Of a DNA stretch of 7,514 bases, positions 5,993-7,514 are shown in pieces. The notes beneath the pieces are model-generated. The model did no database searches. It was not told the DNA's origin and saw nothing but the letters and a program-made list of their open reading frames with translations. The position numbers and the translations under genes are program-made. The stretch's first letter is position 1, and every line of letters starts with the position of its first letter. Source of the DNA: JBHHZI01 sp046757965 (GTDB lineage Bacteria > Acidobacteriota > Polarisedimenticolia > SMYD01); contig JBHHZI010000150.1 in assembly GCA_046757965.1 (NCBI GenBank), forward strand, positions 1 to 7,514, written 5' to 3'.

Positions 5993-7209
5993 CCAGTGAC
6001 CGGACCGTCGCCCTCAAGGATCACACGCTGCGAGCTGCCGGCCCCTCCGGCCTGGTGCGCGTCGAGATGCGCCCCGTGCAGGATGAAGACGGGCACGCGG
6101 TGACGGGCCTGCACAACGTCTGGATCTGGCTCGACAATCCCGAACAGCTCAACTCCTACACCACGGCCATGGTGAAGGAGGTCATCCTCGCGTTCCGGGA
6201 GGCGTCCGCCGATCGAGCCGCCGTGGCGGTCGTCTTCACGGGCTCCGGCACCCGGGCATTCTGTACCGGTGGGAACACCAGGGAGTACGCCGAGTACTAC
6301 AGCGGGCGACCGCAGGAGTACCGGCAGTACATGCGTCTGTTCAACGACATGGTCACCTCGATCCTGACCTGCGACAAGCCGGTCATCAATCGGGTCAACG
6401 GCCTCCGGGTGGCCGGCGGCCAGGAGATCGGCATGGCCTGCGACTTCTCCGTGGCCTCCGATCTGGCGCGCTTCGGCCAGGCCGGTCCGAGGCACGGTTC
6501 GGCGCCTGACGGGGGGAGCACCGATTTTCTCCCGCTGTTCGTCGGTGTGGAACGGGCCATGCAAAGTTGCACCCTGTGCGAGATGTGGTCGGCCCACGAA
6601 GCCCTGCGGCTCGGCCTGGTGAGTGACATCGCTCCGGTCTGCCGCATCGACGGCGACTGGGTGGCCAATCCGTTGGTGATCACCGACCGGACCGCGGATC
6701 CCCACGGCCGCCCGTGCCTCGGCAGGCCGAAGACCGGTGACGCCAGGATTGCGGCAAAGAAGGCACTGGCCTGCGCCGAGATCGACATGGCGCGTCTCGA
6801 CGAGGCCGTCGAGAAGATGGCCACCCGCCTCCTTATGATGATGCCGGACTGCCTGACCAAGACGATCGAATCCGTCCGCAAGCACAAGCTGACCCACTGG
6901 GATCGCAACCGCGAGACGAACCGGGCCTGGCTGGCTCTCAACATGGTGACCGAGGCCCGTGCCGGGTTCCGGGCCTACAACGAGGGCTCCCGGAACCGGC
7001 GCGAGGTGGACTTCGTCGAGCTGCGCCGGCGCATCGCCGCCGGGACGCGCTGGGATGACGGACTGATCGAGTCGATCCTCCCGGCTCCGCCGCACGATCC
7101 GGAGCATCGGCCATGGGGACGCGGTGAAGCGGTTCGCGGATCAGGTGGCCTTCATCACCGGCGGCGCCCGGGGCATCGGCCGCGCCACCGCCGAACGGCT
7201 CGCCGATGA
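5989..7209 (+). CDS. oah: 6-oxocyclohex-1-ene-1-carbonyl-CoA hydrolase, with doubtful C-terminal end
   Basis: A crotonase-fold enzyme (also called BamA) that adds water to 6-oxocyclohex-1-ene-1-carbonyl-CoA and opens the ring, giving 3-hydroxypimelyl-CoA; it is the marker enzyme of anaerobic aromatic degradation. The ATG at 5989 overlaps the had stop as ATGA and has GGAGAGGA just upstream; starts further upstream lie inside had. Visible features are FCTGGNTREYAEYY (91-104), a CoA and oxyanion-hole region, and NGLRVAGGQEIGMACDFSVA (137-156), with GPRHGSAPDGGSTDFLP after it. The family is usually about 375-385 residues; this frame gives 406. The protein looks normal to about residue 365 (RWDDGLIESIL), then ends in an arginine-rich tail that lies over the SDR gene. 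A one-base loss between about 7083 and 7124 would explain this and would put the stop at 7125-7127, giving about 379 residues. The identity is secure; the end is not. Confidence 0.9.
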   Translation: MTSDRTVALKDHTLRAAGPSGLVRVEMRPVQDEDGHAVTGLHNVWIWLDNPEQLNSYTTAMVKEVILAFREASADRAAVAVVFTGSGTRAFCTGGNTREYAEYYSGRPQEYRQYMRLFNDMVTSILTCDKPVINRVNGLRVAGGQEIGMACDFSVASDLARFGQAGPRHGSAPDGGSTDFLPLFVGVERAMQSCTLCEMWSAHEALRLGLVSDIAPVCRIDGDWVANPLVITDRTADPHGRPCLGRPKTGDARIAAKKALACAEIDMARLDEAVEKMATRLLMMMPDCLTKTIESVRKHKLTHWDRNRETNRAWLALNMVTEARAGFRAYNEGSRNRREVDFVELRRRIAAGTRWDDGLIESILPAPPHDPEHRPWGRGEAVRGSGGLHHRRRPGHRPRHRRTARR

Positions 7210-7514
7210 AGGCGCCACCGTGGTTCTCGGCGACGTGGACGGGAAGGCCCTCGAGGTTACCTCCCGGCAGCTGGGCGCCATCGCCGCTCACCGGAACGTC
7301 GACACCGTAATCATCGACGTGAGCGACGCCGCAGCCGTGGAGCAGACAGCACGAGACCTCATAAAACGGCACGGACGACTCGACGTGCTGGTCAACAACG
7401 CAGGGATCCTGAGGGACAACTGGATCGATTGCCTCACCGACGACGACTGGCAGGCCGTGATCGGCGTGCACCTGACCGGCGCCTTCAACTGCACCCGGTC
7501 GGTGGTGCCCCACA
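7124..7514 (+). CDS. Short-chain dehydrogenase/reductase, likely 3-hydroxyacyl-CoA dehydrogenase (3' end outside window)
   Basis: The first 130 residues of an SDR-family NAD(P)-dependent oxidoreductase. It shows the TGGARGIG cofactor loop (12-19), Asp37 at the end of the second strand, which favours NAD(H), the DV pair at 65-66 and the NNAG motif (91-94). The catalytic Ser and YxxxK lie beyond the window. The NNAGILRD...DDDW stretch resembles FabG and beta-oxidation-type 3-hydroxyacyl-CoA dehydrogenases. Being directly after oah, it may oxidise 3-hydroxypimelyl-CoA to 3-oxopimelyl-CoA, the next step of the pathway; this is inference from position. The GTG at 7124 is the first usable start in this frame and has GGGGA about 5 bases upstream. 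It forms GTGA with a TGA at 7125 that would be the natural oah stop if oah were shifted by one base. Confidence 0.85.
   Translation, partial: MKRFADQVAFITGGARGIGRATAERLADEGATVVLGDVDGKALEVTSRQLGAIAAHRNVDTVIIDVSDAAAVEQTARDLIKRHGRLDVLVNNAGILRDNWIDCLTDDDWQAVIGVHLTGAFNCTRSVVPH

Noticed and set aside
5896..7107. 403-codon minus-strand open frame opposite oah
   Set aside because: Shadow of oah; composition is His-, Gly- and Arg-rich with no motif and no supporting ribosome site.
7113..7127. Programmed frameshift at ATGGGGACG near the end of oah
   Set aside because: There is no good slippery heptamer or evident downstream stimulator, and a simple base loss or sequencing error explains the pattern more easily.

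Overview
This window is G+C-rich DNA (roughly two thirds G+C by eye) with tightly packed genes, 4-bp start/stop overlaps, Shine-Dalgarno sequences and a good sigma70-type promoter, so I read it as a bacterial chromosome. The species cannot be named from the sequence. The gene content suggests an organism that breaks down aromatic compounds anaerobically and also carries DNA topoisomerase VI, an enzyme that is general in archaea and plants but scattered in bacteria.

Layout. Bases 1-189 hold the 3' end of an unrecognised plus-strand gene. A short convergent gap follows with GC-rich hairpins (196-212 and 239-266) that probably end transcription from both sides. From about 4750 down to 279, the minus strand carries a three-gene unit: top6B, then top6A overlapping it by 4 bp (ATGA), then a group II PLP-dependent amino-acid decarboxylase 36 bp further on. 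The two top6 products form the A2B2 type IIB topoisomerase; what the decarboxylase contributes to this unit is not obvious.

A 219-bp divergent intergenic region (4691-4909) separates this unit from a plus-strand catabolic operon. It holds a convincing promoter (TTGACT, 17-nt spacer, TAAGAT) whose -10 box and start region overlap a perfect inverted repeat, TTCGAAC-N4-GTTCGAA, a likely repressor operator.

The plus-strand operon encodes two consecutive late steps of the anaerobic benzoyl-CoA pathway: 6-hydroxycyclohex-1-ene-1-carbonyl-CoA dehydrogenase (had/bamQ) and the ring-opening 6-oxocyclohex-1-ene-1-carbonyl-CoA hydrolase (oah/bamA). These overlap by ATGA. A short-chain dehydrogenase follows, cut by the window end, which could oxidise the ring-opening product 3-hydroxypimelyl-CoA. 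The oah frame runs 86 bases into the SDR gene with an arginine-rich tail, which suggests a one-base loss near 7083-7124 or an unusually long overlap.

The points most worth a second look are the bacterial topoisomerase VI with its basic N-terminal extension and decarboxylase partner, the operator at the had promoter, and the oah/SDR junction. I found no RNA genes, insertion sequences or CRISPR arrays.
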